Shown: piece after piece, positions 1-7,446 of the stretch
How the letters are laid out: every line of letters starts with the position of its first letter
Numbering within the stretch: the stretch's first letter is position 1
From: Succinatimonas hippei
Lineage (GTDB): Bacteria; Pseudomonadota; Gammaproteobacteria; Enterobacterales; Succinivibrionaceae
Length of the DNA stretch: 18,637 nucleotides
Direction of reading: 5' to 3'
NCBI GenBank assembly: GCA_004557545.1
Contig: SFGV01000036.1
Location: forward strand, 1 to 18,637
Program-made: the position numbers and the translations under genes
Notes under the pieces: model-generated
Seen by the model: only the letters and a program-made list of their open reading frames with translations
Databases searched by the model: none
Told to the model about the DNA's origin: nothing

Positions 1-42
1 GAACTTTTCAGAGCCGGCGCTTACCTGTTTTGCGGACTTCAT
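1..42 (-). CDS. N-terminus of a probable AAA-ATPase-like protein (partial)
   Basis: Only the first 14 codons are inside the window, reading MKSAKQVSAGSEKF, and the gene runs off the left edge. The ATG at 42 has a good ribosome binding site (AGGAGA, about six bases upstream). The start resembles that of the gene at 18101 (MTDKQVGVGREFF), sharing the K-Q-V-x-x-G-x-x-x-F pattern. It also sits behind an almost identical promoter. On that basis I infer a paralogue of the AAA-ATPase-like family (PF09820 type). The protein evidence alone is very short. The promoter match is what makes the call credible. The gene is transcribed away from the window, in the same direction as the transketolase half-gene upstream of it. 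Confidence 0.55.
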   Translation of the reverse strand, partial: MKSAKQVSAGSEKF

Positions 43-71
43 GATTGTCTCCTGATTAAATAGCCATCTCT

Positions 72-86
72 ACCCTAAAAAAGGGT
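72..86 (-). other. Small hairpin in the 5' leader of the left AAA-ATPase-like gene
   Basis: ACCCT and AGGGT form a 5-bp stem around an A/T loop, between the promoter and the start codon of the gene beginning at 42. The right-hand paralogue also has a hairpin in its leader, but with unrelated sequence, so the leaders have diverged while the promoters have not. Confidence 0.3.
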
Positions 87-90
87 TGTT

Positions 91-131
91 ATTTCTGATC
101 TTATGTTAGAAATGTTGATATCTCAAGCAAT
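91..131 (-). promoter_or_regulatory. Promoter of the left AAA-ATPase-like gene (inverted copy of 18010-18050)
   Basis: Read on the minus strand this gives TTGAGA (126-121), a 17-base spacer, then TAAGAT (103-98), about 56 bases ahead of the ATG at 42. The 41-bp segment matches 18010-18050 at 37 positions. The four mismatches are consecutive (113-116) and lie in the spacer. Conserved TTTCT and AGAAA arms flank the -10 box and could be a regulator site. Confidence 0.7.
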
Positions 132-277
132 CCGCGGCGCCCTGAAAACAAAGCGAGTTCTTATACTGTTTCTGGCGCGATAAGACTTCAATATCATTGC
201 CATGGCCTGCGCGGATAATGAGCTGGAGAGGATGGCGCGGAATTTATGAGGCTCCAAAGTCTGGCACAACCTAATGC
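132..277. other. Intergenic stretch without recognisable gene
   Basis: The DNA between the end of the transketolase half-gene and the promoter of the left AAA-ATPase-like gene has no credible reading frame and no clear terminator. Transcription from the nine-gene cluster may therefore continue into the left gene. Confidence 0.4.
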
Positions 278-1114
278 TCAGCTTTGCAAAATCTCCTGCT
301 TTGCCTGCTCATACTGCTCTTTGGTAAGCGCGTGATGATGCCACTCAGGGCGGTTCTCAATAAAGGAAACCCCTTTGCCCTTTATGGTATCGGCTATGAT
401 CACCGCGGGGCCTTCTCCGCCCTTAATATCTCTAAAGGCTTTTAAAAGCGCCAGTGGATCATGACCATCACAGCGTACGCATCTCCAGTGAAAGGCTTTG
501 AACTTATCGTCTATGCTCTCAAGCGGCATTACCTGCTCGGTATCACCGTCATAGCTCAAATGGTTGCGGTCGACTATGAGGATAAGATTGTCAAGCGCGT
601 AGGCGTGAGCGCTCATAACGCCCTCCCAGATCTGTCCCTCGTCAAGCTCACCGTCACCCGTGAGCACGAAAACCCTTCCGGTACTGTTCTCACGCTTCAT
701 GGCAAGAGCAAAACCTATTCCAACAGATAGAGCCTGACCTAAACTTCCGCCTGAGTACTCAAGCCCGATCTCCACATTACGCGGATAACCTGTGAGTCTT
801 CCGCCGTCTTTTTGGAACCCCAAAAGCTCATCACGCTTTATAAAGCCTTTTTCGCAAAGCGCCGGAAAGTGCGCGAGCGTGAAATGGTTTTTTCCGGAGA
901 GCAGGCGGTCGCGGTTTTTATCCTCAGGATTTTTAGGATCAAGTCGCATCACCGCGCCATAGAGCACGGCCAAGATCTCAATACAGGAAAAGCCTCCGCC
1001 AAGATGCGCTCCTGCGCGGCCTGTGGAGTAGGCCATCTCAAGCCCCTCAAGACGCATTCTTTTGGCCATAGCCTTAAGCTCAAGCGCCTTAGTCTCAAGT
1101 TCTGTCTCGTCCAT
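278..1114 (-). CDS. Transketolase N-terminal subunit (TPP-binding half)
   Basis: A 278-residue protein matching the N-terminal, pyrophosphate-binding half of transketolase. The family start is clear (AHLGGGFSCIEILAVLYG, about 36-53), followed by GSLGQALSVG (123-132). The thiamine-diphosphate/metal motif begins GDGELDEGQ at 153 and ends in VDRN at 184. The end (KGKGVSFIENRPEWHHHAL) is typical of split transketolases. Full transketolases are about 620-670 residues. Split ones need a C-terminal partner of about 310 residues that binds the pyrimidine ring. No such partner is in the window. The ATG at 1114 is preceded by GGGAGG inside the end of the SDR gene, whose stop lies two bases upstream, so the two are surely co-transcribed. 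A working transketolase would move a two-carbon ketol unit between sugars. Alone, this half should be inactive unless its partner lies beyond the left edge or is borrowed from elsewhere. Confidence 0.88.
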   Translation of the reverse strand: MDETELETKALELKAMAKRMRLEGLEMAYSTGRAGAHLGGGFSCIEILAVLYGAVMRLDPKNPEDKNRDRLLSGKNHFTLAHFPALCEKGFIKRDELLGFQKDGGRLTGYPRNVEIGLEYSGGSLGQALSVGIGFALAMKRENSTGRVFVLTGDGELDEGQIWEGVMSAHAYALDNLILIVDRNHLSYDGDTEQVMPLESIDDKFKAFHWRCVRCDGHDPLALLKAFRDIKGGEGPAVIIADTIKGKGVSFIENRPEWHHHALTKEQYEQAKQEILQS

Positions 1115-1116
1115 AA

Positions 1117-1860
1117 CTACCTCCCGCCATCTGCCCTGAGCACCTGACCTGTGACAAAGGAGGACTCGTCAGATGCCAGAAAAAGCGCGCAGCGCGCTAT
1201 CTCAGACGCCCTGCCCATACGCAAAAGCGGGGTTCTTTCTATCATTTTTTCAAGTTCCTTCTCGTCCTTGTAATGTCCCATCGAGGTGTCGATAAGCCCA
1301 GGAGCCAGGGCGTTGACCCTGATCCCATAGCCACCGACCTCGCGGGCCAGCACTCTGGTCGCGAAGATCAGAGCGGCTTTGGCGCTACCGTAGGCAAGAT
1401 AACCCGCGTTGGCCTCAATTCCGCCTGCGGAGGCGATATTTACTATCGAGCCGCGGCGGTTTTTCATCATAAGGCGCGAGATCTGCTGCATGATGGCTAT
1501 CTGCGAGAAGAAATCCACCTCAAAAACCTCGCGCAGCTTTGCCATACTGGTAAGGTTAAAGGCCGCTCCGTAGGCTATCCCGGCGTTGTTTATAAGTACA
1601 TCGAGATCCTTATGATCCCGCGCGACCTGCCTCAGTCCCTCCTTAAGCGAGGTCTCATCTGACAGATCCATGTATACAGGCGAGATGCCGACCGAGTATT
1701 TGTCAGATACTGACGCCAGATCCTCAAGATAGCCGCTCTCGCTGTGCCTTGAGCACGCGACTATCTGAGCGCCCTCCTTTGCAAAGAGCTCTAAGATCTC
1801 ACGGCCAAGCCCGCGGTTGCAGCCGGTTATAAACGCCTTGTGTCCTGAAAGGATCCCCAT
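1117..1860 (-). CDS. Short-chain dehydrogenase/reductase (FabG-like)
   Basis: A classical SDR of 247 residues, likely an NAD(P)H-dependent ketoreductase. It has the nucleotide loop TGCNRGLG (12-19), NNAG (91-94), catalytic Ser (about 144) and Tyr-x-x-x-Lys (YGSAK, 157-161). It ends in the family pattern FVTGQVLRADGG. I prefer the ATG at 1860 to an in-frame TTG at 1899. The ATG has GAGG at proper distance, begins right at the fold (MGILSGHKAFITG) and lies 10 bases after the TPP-enzyme stop. The TTG would overlap that gene. It is clearly related to the SDR at 5218-5973, sharing a KYSV-x4-VY-x-D-x2-DE pattern and the C-terminal motif, so the cluster holds two copies from one lineage. Its substrate is unknown. 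Context suggests a carbonyl made by the neighbouring TPP enzyme or carried on the ACP. Confidence 0.85.
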   Translation of the reverse strand: MGILSGHKAFITGCNRGLGREILELFAKEGAQIVACSRHSESGYLEDLASVSDKYSVGISPVYMDLSDETSLKEGLRQVARDHKDLDVLINNAGIAYGAAFNLTSMAKLREVFEVDFFSQIAIMQQISRLMMKNRRGSIVNIASAGGIEANAGYLAYGSAKAALIFATRVLAREVGGYGIRVNALAPGLIDTSMGHYKDEKELEKMIERTPLLRMGRASEIARCALFLASDESSFVTGQVLRADGGR

Positions 1861-1870
1861 ACCTTTTACC

Positions 1871-3670
1871 TCAGACCGGCTTGCCTGAGCTGGTCTCAAG
1901 CGGCTTTACTATCATCTCTTTGAAGAAGATGTCACGGTCTATATATGGTGACTGATCCTCAATCGGCCTGAAACCGAACTTACGTTTACCATACATCACA
2001 AGGCCGTTGTGCAGGTCAAACTGCTCCGGATCGCACACTGCCTCAAGTACGAACGGCCCATTTGACTCGAACATTTCATCGACAGCTCTCATAGCCTCAG
2101 AGTAGCTCTGAGCCTTTTTGTAGGGTATGCCAAAGGCTGCGGCCACCTTGCCAAAATCCGGGAAATCCAGTCCGTTTGTAGGATCGGTTCCCATGGTCTT
2201 GCCGCGGAAATGCGCCTTCTGCCCGTGACGCACTCCTGAGTAGCCATCGTTATTTATGATCACCAGCTTAAGGTTGAAGTGATTGCGGACTACCGTCTGG
2301 AGCTCCTGCAGGTTCATCATTACAGAACCATCCCCGTTGTATGAGACCACCGGTCCGTCTGTAAGCGTGCACACGCCGCACCCCGCCGGCAGGGCAAATC
2401 CCATCTCGCCCTGCGAGAGCGCCATGACAAAGCGCTCGCCTTCCCTCAGGATGGTGCGCGCCGGAGCGCACGCTCCGGTAAAGCCCGCATCTGACACATA
2501 AAAGGTGCCTTGAGGCGCGCGCTTTGAGATGAGGGTCATCAGGATCTTCATATCCATAGGGCCGTCATCCTTGTAATCCATGGGGTAGGTAAAGATCTCC
2601 TTCCAGTGGCGGCATTTCTCCACCCACTCTGATGACACGCGCGGTAACTCCAGTTCTGATAACGCCTTCAGGTAAAGCCTGGCGTCAGCGTGGATAAAGC
2701 GGTCGATACGCGCACCGTCCTTGGTGTGCTCAATTCTGTCGACATCGCAGACTATCTTTGTGGCCTCGCGGGCAAAGTCCGCGCGCTCAGGTCCCGTCAC
2801 CTCAATAGAAAGTCTTGATCCTACAACCAGCAGCAGATCGCTGTTCTGAACTGTGAAATTGGCGTAACGGTTGGCTCCGGCGACTCCGCCGATAAGACCG
2901 AAGTTTAAGGGATGATCAAAGGGCAGGATGTCATCGGCAAGACGGCTCATCACTACAGGACAGTTAAGACTCTCACACAGAGCTCTGAGCTCCTTTTTGG
3001 CTCCCGCCGAGCGTACCCCGTTTCCCGCCAGGATCACCGGACGCCTGGCGTGGCTTAAAGCCTGCTTTACATACTCAAGATCCGTATCCCTGGGGCTGAG
3101 CGGCTCCTCATGACTCTCCCATCTTGAAAGTGCGCTCTCGTCTATCATGGTGTTCTGCACGTTAAGCGGCAGATCTATCCACACCGGTCCCTTGCGACCT
3201 GACATCGCAAGATGCAGCGCCTTGTCCATATGCCAGGCGATTGATTTGGGATCAGAGACCGTAAATGAGTACTTGGTGATGGGCTTTACTATAGTCTCGA
3301 TATCCGCTTCCTGAATGCCCACCTGACGCAGAGGCAGTCCTGAGGCCTTTACGGTCTGGGAGTATACCTGCTGGCCTGAGATGATGATGAGTGGAATGCT
3401 GTCCTGATAGGCGTGCAGCACCGCGGTCAGGGTATTGGTGCCGGCGCAGCCTGTGGTCACAAGACAGGCGCCGAGTCTCTCGTTTATCGTCGCGTAGGCG
3501 ATGGCCGCCATCGCCGCGGCCTGCTCATGGTGGGTGCAGATCCCCTTTATGCTCTCACTGCGTCTTAGAGCGTCAGTAAGATAAACACACTGGCCGCCTG
3601 AAACATAGAAAAGATGGCTTATTCCAAGCTCACTTAAACGTGACATCACATAGTCGGCAAGACGTTGCAT
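1871..3670 (-). CDS. Thiamine-diphosphate enzyme of the acetolactate synthase superfamily
   Basis: A 599-residue protein with the full three-domain plan of acetolactate synthase-like enzymes. The N-terminal pyrimidine domain has the catalytic Glu in THHEQAAAMAA (about residue 49). A central domain (about 190-340) follows. The C-terminal pyrophosphate domain carries the TPP/metal motif starting GDGSVMMN (about 446) and ending NND. Members decarboxylate 2-oxoacids or join carbonyl compounds through a TPP-bound intermediate. I would not call it IlvB: no small regulatory subunit follows, and the stretch after the TPP motif (NNDGYSGVRHGQKAHF) differs from the usual NNQ-x-LGMV of biosynthetic enzymes. 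In-frame ATGs lie at 3676 and 3670. TAAGGG sits directly against the first but seven bases from the second, so 3670 is chosen. It leads the SDR and transketolase half, with a 10-base gap. It may accept an aldehyde from the LuxC-like reductase; that is inference. Confidence 0.85.
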   Translation of the reverse strand: MQRLADYVMSRLSELGISHLFYVSGGQCVYLTDALRRSESIKGICTHHEQAAAMAAIAYATINERLGACLVTTGCAGTNTLTAVLHAYQDSIPLIIISGQQVYSQTVKASGLPLRQVGIQEADIETIVKPITKYSFTVSDPKSIAWHMDKALHLAMSGRKGPVWIDLPLNVQNTMIDESALSRWESHEEPLSPRDTDLEYVKQALSHARRPVILAGNGVRSAGAKKELRALCESLNCPVVMSRLADDILPFDHPLNFGLIGGVAGANRYANFTVQNSDLLLVVGSRLSIEVTGPERADFAREATKIVCDVDRIEHTKDGARIDRFIHADARLYLKALSELELPRVSSEWVEKCRHWKEIFTYPMDYKDDGPMDMKILMTLISKRAPQGTFYVSDAGFTGACAPARTILREGERFVMALSQGEMGFALPAGCGVCTLTDGPVVSYNGDGSVMMNLQELQTVVRNHFNLKLVIINNDGYSGVRHGQKAHFRGKTMGTDPTNGLDFPDFGKVAAAFGIPYKKAQSYSEAMRAVDEMFESNGPFVLEAVCDPEQFDLHNGLVMYGKRKFGFRPIEDQSPYIDRDIFFKEMIVKPLETSSGKPV

Positions 3671-3803
3671 ATTCATCCCTTATTCCGGAATTTTCGGATC
3701 TTAAATCGCGCCGCCATCGCGGCCCGGGTTTTAAACTGATTATGCGCCTTAAGGCGTTCATATGACCTGACGCAGGTCATACATACAAAAAGATGGAACG
3801 CTC
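3671..3803 (-). promoter_or_regulatory. Regulatory gap with two perfect dyads and a candidate -10 box
   Basis: This gap splits the six-gene acyl module from the TPP/SDR/transketolase genes. It contains a 9-bp inverted repeat, TATGACCTG and CAGGTCATA around three bases (3761-3781), and a 12-bp perfect palindrome CGCCTTAAGGCG (3745-3756). On the minus strand CATAAT (3744-3739) is a good -10 candidate without a good -35. The large dyad would be centred near -39, where class II activators bind. Neither dyad is followed by a T-run in either direction, so a terminator is less likely. The activator idea is inference. Confidence 0.45.
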
Positions 3804-5240
3804 CTAAAAATACTTTTCAAGCTCCCGATAGAGGATCTTCCCAGACGATGAGCGCGGCAGCGCCGCCACCTTCGCCACCTTAAAGGCGCGCTTGTTAAGA
3901 TGGGTTGCCTCGGAGAGATACTCCCTTACCAAAACAGGATCGGCCTCCCCCTCAATACAGACCATCACCAGATCATCGCGCCCGGCGCAGGCAGCCTTAA
4001 TCCCCTTAAAATAGCGCTCTGCCATCAGCGCGCAATCATCAAGGCTTAAGCGGTTACCGTATACCTTTAAAAACCGGCTCTCCCGCCCTTTTATGAAGAT
4101 AAAGCCGTCCTCATCCATAAGCGCGCGATCGCCTGTATCCAGAACACCGCGCCACTCATCACCCTTTTTAAGATCACAGGCGTCTGTAGCGTAACCCATG
4201 GCGACATTGGGCCCCTCATAAAAGAGACGGCCTTCAGCTGAGGGGGATGAGATCACGGCGCCATTCTCATCCCTTATTGAAAATTTTCCGCCATCTATGG
4301 CCAGTCCGGCGCAGCCAGGCTTTGATTGAGCATACTTAAAGGGGAGGCAGGCCATCCTCGCCGTAGCCTCTGTCTGACCGTACATAAGATAGAACCTGAT
4401 CCCGTGGGATGCGCAGTACTCTGAGAATTCCTTTTGCAATACCTCATCAAGGTGCCCGCCTGCCTGATCCATAACCTCCAGGTTTGGATATTCTTTTCTG
4501 GTAAAGCCCAGACACTTTAGCATCTCATAGCTGTAGGGAACACCCGAGAGTGAATTCACCCCTGCCCTGTCAAAGAGTTCCCAGAAGGGCTTTTGCATAA
4601 GCCCCGATGAGGTCACCGCGAGCGACGCCCCTGAGATAAGCCTTGTGTTGATAACGCTAAGACCATAGCTGTAGTTCATGGGCAGCGCGGTTATGGCGCG
4701 GTTATCTTTGGTGATCGCGAGGCTTTTTATGATTGAGCTGGCGTTACTCTCAAGATTTTTTAAGGAGATCCTCACAAGCTTTGGCGATCCGGTAGATCCC
4801 GAGGTTGAAAGCAGAAGCGCGAGATTCTCATGCAGTACCGGAGGATTTCCCTCACCCGTTTCATATACCCTCACCCCCTCGCACTCAAGGAGCGGCCTGC
4901 CATCAACGGAGATTTCAGAGGGTGAGACTATATAAGATGGGCGGTAGATTTTAATTAAGGCTAAAAGCGCTTCTTTGGCAATTCTTGAGCCCAGCAGCAG
5001 GGGAACCGCGCCCTTATTTAAAAGTCCCGCGTAACAGGCGATCATGCCCGGGGTGTTTCTGCAGAGCATGAACACCAGGGCGCGCGGCTTTACCATCTCC
5101 GCGAACGCTGATGAGAGCTCCGAAAGCTCACGGTATGAAAATACTCTGAGATCCTCCGCTACAAGCGCGGGATCCTCTCCATGAGCCTTAAAATCAAACA
5201 GCACCCTGTGTGTACCGCTATTTAAGCAGTCCCCCGTCAA
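3804..5240 (-). CDS. AMP-dependent acid ligase (acyl-CoA/acyl-ACP synthetase type)
   Basis: A 478-residue member of the ANL adenylating superfamily, which activates a carboxylic acid as acyl-AMP and passes it to a thiol. Visible motifs are the phosphate loop STSGSTGSPK (145-154), the adenine motif YGQTEAT (about 288), the hinge region with LDTGDRALMDEDGFIFIKGRESRF, and the C-terminal catalytic lysine in SSSGKILYREL (K468). At 478 residues it is shorter than acetyl-CoA synthetases (about 650) and close to standalone ligases that load carrier proteins. The ACP gene two genes upstream fits that. The start is uncertain. TTG at 5240 overlaps the preceding SDR by 23 bases, while GTG at 5204 starts after the SDR stop and gives 466 residues. 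Neither has a strong ribosome binding site, and the fold needs residues from about 13 onward. The natural acid cannot be read from the sequence. Confidence 0.87.
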   Translation of the reverse strand: MTGDCLNSGTHRVLFDFKAHGEDPALVAEDLRVFSYRELSELSSAFAEMVKPRALVFMLCRNTPGMIACYAGLLNKGAVPLLLGSRIAKEALLALIKIYRPSYIVSPSEISVDGRPLLECEGVRVYETGEGNPPVLHENLALLLSTSGSTGSPKLVRISLKNLESNASSIIKSLAITKDNRAITALPMNYSYGLSVINTRLISGASLAVTSSGLMQKPFWELFDRAGVNSLSGVPYSYEMLKCLGFTRKEYPNLEVMDQAGGHLDEVLQKEFSEYCASHGIRFYLMYGQTEATARMACLPFKYAQSKPGCAGLAIDGGKFSIRDENGAVISSPSAEGRLFYEGPNVAMGYATDACDLKKGDEWRGVLDTGDRALMDEDGFIFIKGRESRFLKVYGNRLSLDDCALMAERYFKGIKAACAGRDDLVMVCIEGEADPVLVREYLSEATHLNKRAFKVAKVAALPRSSSGKILYRELEKYF

Positions 5241-5973
5241 CCCTTAAGACCTGACCTGTGACAAAGCGTGAGAGATCAGACGCTAGATAGACTACGCCAT
5301 CGGCAATTTCTGAAGGCTCGGCTCTGCGTCCTAAAAGCGCGCGCGATACCGCCACAGCCTCATCCTCTTTGCTTGTGACAGCTCCCATATCGGTATTGGT
5401 AAGCCCAGGCGCCAGGGCGTTTACCCTAATTCCAAAGCGCGAGAGCTCAACTGCAAGACGTCTTGAGGCGCCGATTATGGCCGCCTTTTCCGCGCAGTAA
5501 TCTATACCGGCGCCGCCGTCAAAGGCCGCCGAGGACGAGATGAAAACTATGCTGCCCTTTTTAAGCCGCATCATCTGTCTTGCCAAAGCCTGGGTTACCG
5601 TAAGCGATGCGAAAAAGTTGACCTCAAAGGATCTTCTTATGTCCTCCATTCTGGTCATGGCGAGCATCGAGGTTGAGCCCGCGATCCCAGCGTTGTTTAC
5701 GAGTATGTCTGCCGCGGGCTTCATCGCGCACAGCGTCTTTAAGGCTGCCTTGAGAGCGCTCTCATCAAGAAAGTCCGCGTACACCTGATCTACGCTGACC
5801 GAGTATTTCTCCTCAAGAGCGAGACAGTACGCGATGAAATCAGGATCCTCGATGCGGTTTAAAACGCGCACGCAGGCTCCCTCCTGACAGAACCTTTCAA
5901 GCACTGCCCTGCCAATACCGCGGCGCGCTCCGGTCACCACCGCGGTGTGTCCCTCTAATAGCGGAGCGCCCAC
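5218..5973 (-). CDS. Short-chain dehydrogenase/reductase, 3-oxoacyl-ACP reductase-like
   Basis: A classical SDR of 251 residues with TGARRGIG (about 14-21), NNAG (93-96), Ser in the ISSSAA stretch and YCAEK as Tyr-x-x-x-Lys (159-163). It ends FVTGQVLRVDGG. Lying between the ACP and the acid ligase, it is placed to reduce a beta-keto or aldehyde group on the carrier, as FabG does. The substrate is not shown. The GTG at 5973 immediately after the ACP stop codon is the best start, with GAG seven bases upstream. An upstream TTG at 5985 would overlap the ACP by 11 bases and has no ribosome binding site. It is a paralogue of the SDR at 1117-1860: same length, same C-terminus, and a shared KYSV-x4-VY-x-D-x2-DE segment. 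Confidence 0.83.
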   Translation of the reverse strand: MGAPLLEGHTAVVTGARRGIGRAVLERFCQEGACVRVLNRIEDPDFIAYCLALEEKYSVSVDQVYADFLDESALKAALKTLCAMKPAADILVNNAGIAGSTSMLAMTRMEDIRRSFEVNFFASLTVTQALARQMMRLKKGSIVFISSSAAFDGGAGIDYCAEKAAIIGASRRLAVELSRFGIRVNALAPGLTNTDMGAVTSKEDEAVAVSRALLGRRAEPSEIADGVVYLASDLSRFVTGQVLRVDGGLLK

Positions 5974-5974
5974 C

Positions 5975-6211
5975 TTAGATCTCAACTCCGTATTTCTTCA
6001 GGATCTCAATGCCCTTGGCAAATGAGCTCAGATCCACGATGTCATCGGTATCCATCTGGATGTCGAAGCTGTCCTCAAGCGCGGCTATGAGCGACATGTG
6101 CCCGACCGAGTCCCAGGATTCAACTCCCTGATACTCAAGCTTCTCAACTCCCTCAGCCGGAACCTCGAGGGCATCGGTAAAGCATTTGATGTATTTCTCA
6201 CGATTTGTCAT
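5975..6211 (-). CDS. Acyl carrier protein
   Basis: A 78-residue acidic four-helix carrier protein. The phosphopantetheine site is Ser35 in WDSVGHMSL, with D-S-x-G-H-M in place of the D-S-L of fatty-acid ACP. This variant is usual in carrier proteins of special pathways rather than bulk lipid synthesis. The following helix (IAALEDSFDIQMDTDDI) is the acidic recognition helix. The start has AGGAG seven bases upstream of the ATG, the best ribosome binding site in this operon. That fits the high dose needed for a carrier. It lies 20 bases after the LuxC-like reductase and just ahead of the SDR. It probably carries the acyl group handled by the ligase, reductase, LuxE-like and LuxC-like enzymes. 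A phosphopantetheinyl transferase is not in the window and must be supplied elsewhere. Confidence 0.92.
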   Translation of the reverse strand: MTNREKYIKCFTDALEVPAEGVEKLEYQGVESWDSVGHMSLIAALEDSFDIQMDTDDIVDLSSFAKGIEILKKYGVEI

Positions 6212-6231
6212 TTTTATCTCCTAAAAACCTT

Positions 6232-7446
6232 TTATCCGACAGTGATCACGCGTGACATGGCAGATACCATATCAAAGCCATCCCAGATAAACGAAAGATC
6301 CATGGTATGCCCCATTCTGACCACCCGGTCAACCCCGCGTACCCCGTGTCTTAAAGCCATAATCGCTATTTTCTCAGGCTCAATCCCAAGGCACGAAACA
6401 CTCTGACAGCGTTTTCCCATAAGTGGCAGGGCATCCTCGGGAGTCTGCGCGTCATAATCAAAGAAATAGCCTCCGCTCATCTTGTAGTCCATAAGAGCTT
6501 CATCAACGCTCTGAACCTTTACGCGCACGAGAGTATTGTCCTTTTTGCAGAGTCTGGGCCTGCGCCCTGAGGCGGCAAGTTCGCAAAAAGCGTTAAGCTT
6601 GTCAACCGCGAGGATCGGATCCATGTGATAGCGTTTTTTTACAAGCTCATAAAGCGCGTCATAAAATCGCTCTCTGGCCTCATCGCGCGAGCTGCCAAGC
6701 CAGACTAAGGCTCTTGGGGAGCTGCAGGCGTTCTGATCGCTGTAATAGGTATCGGTATAAAAGAGCTCGGCGATCCTTTTGGGATCCTGCTTCAGGTACT
6801 CATCACTGTTTATAAAGCACAGAGAGTAACGGTCGGGAAACTCAAGCTCAATTGCTCGCGCCGGAAGCGGTGAGGTACGGATCTCAGCTACCGTGGCGTC
6901 CCCGCCCCAAACCACTCTTAGATCGCATCGCGCGCTTAAATAATCGTTGATGCTTTTGTCATGACCGTAACGCATAAGCGCGATATAAGGGCGCATGTAC
7001 TCAAAGCCTTCATCCATAAGCGAGTTTATGGCATCGCTTATGATCCCAATCTGCGCAAAGTCCCTGGAGGGTACCCTCACCGCGGTGATGTTGCCTGCAA
7101 GAAGCGATGATGTCATCGATACCGCGAAGTTCACCGGAACATTTGATGGCGCGATGTGAAAGGCAAAGCCCCTGCCAAGACGGAGATTTCTGGTGTCAGC
7201 AAAGCGTTTGGCAAGCTTTTCAAGCGAGGCGCGCCTAATCCAGAAGGCCCAGGCTATGACATCAGAAAAGGCTCTGGCCTTTTTTGAGGTCATGAGAATA
7301 CGTGAAAGCGCGTCAAAAAAGTCCAGAACCTCCTTTGAGCACACGCCAAGCGCAGGGATGCCGCCGCTATTTAAAATAAGCTCAGCGTTACCTGACAAAA
7401 AGCGCGCGTCCTTTAAGATCTCAGAATTTTGCGGCATAAGTGTCAC
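6232..7446 (-). CDS. LuxC-like acyl thioester (acyl-CoA/acyl-protein) reductase
   Basis: A 404-residue protein of the acyl-CoA reductase LuxC family (PF05893 type), related to aldehyde dehydrogenases. These enzymes take an acyl group onto a cysteine and reduce it with NADPH to an aldehyde. The catalytic cysteine is visible in YYSDQNACSSPR (Cys241), the same context as in luminous bacteria. The nucleotide-binding part is seen in FHIAPSNVPVNFAVSMTSSLLAGN (from about 96) and VRVPSRD. It is shorter than LuxC of Vibrio (about 480). The GTG at 7446 has GGGGGT four bases upstream and overlaps the LuxE-like gene by 26 bases. An in-frame ATG at 7437 is the alternative. LuxE and LuxC normally act as a complex, and here the genes overlap. 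No luciferase or LuxD gene is near, so the aldehyde serves something other than light. Confidence 0.87.
   Translation of the reverse strand: MTLMPQNSEILKDARFLSGNAELILNSGGIPALGVCSKEVLDFFDALSRILMTSKKARAFSDVIAWAFWIRRASLEKLAKRFADTRNLRLGRGFAFHIAPSNVPVNFAVSMTSSLLAGNITAVRVPSRDFAQIGIISDAINSLMDEGFEYMRPYIALMRYGHDKSINDYLSARCDLRVVWGGDATVAEIRTSPLPARAIELEFPDRYSLCFINSDEYLKQDPKRIAELFYTDTYYSDQNACSSPRALVWLGSSRDEARERFYDALYELVKKRYHMDPILAVDKLNAFCELAASGRRPRLCKKDNTLVRVKVQSVDEALMDYKMSGGYFFDYDAQTPEDALPLMGKRCQSVSCLGIEPEKIAIMALRHGVRGVDRVVRMGHTMDLSFIWDGFDMVSAMSRVITVG

Noticed and set aside
461..730. Plus-strand frames opposite the transketolase, SDR and TPP genes
   Set aside because: They are antisense shadows of genes with strong motifs and have no ribosome binding sites or recognisable domains.
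1871..3670. Standard acetolactate synthase of branched amino acid synthesis
   Set aside because: No regulatory small subunit or other ilv genes are near, and the text after the TPP motif differs from biosynthetic enzymes.
3761..3781. Rho-independent terminator after the acid ligase
   Set aside because: The stem is good, but no T-run follows on the minus strand. A regulator site fits better, though a weak terminator cannot be excluded.
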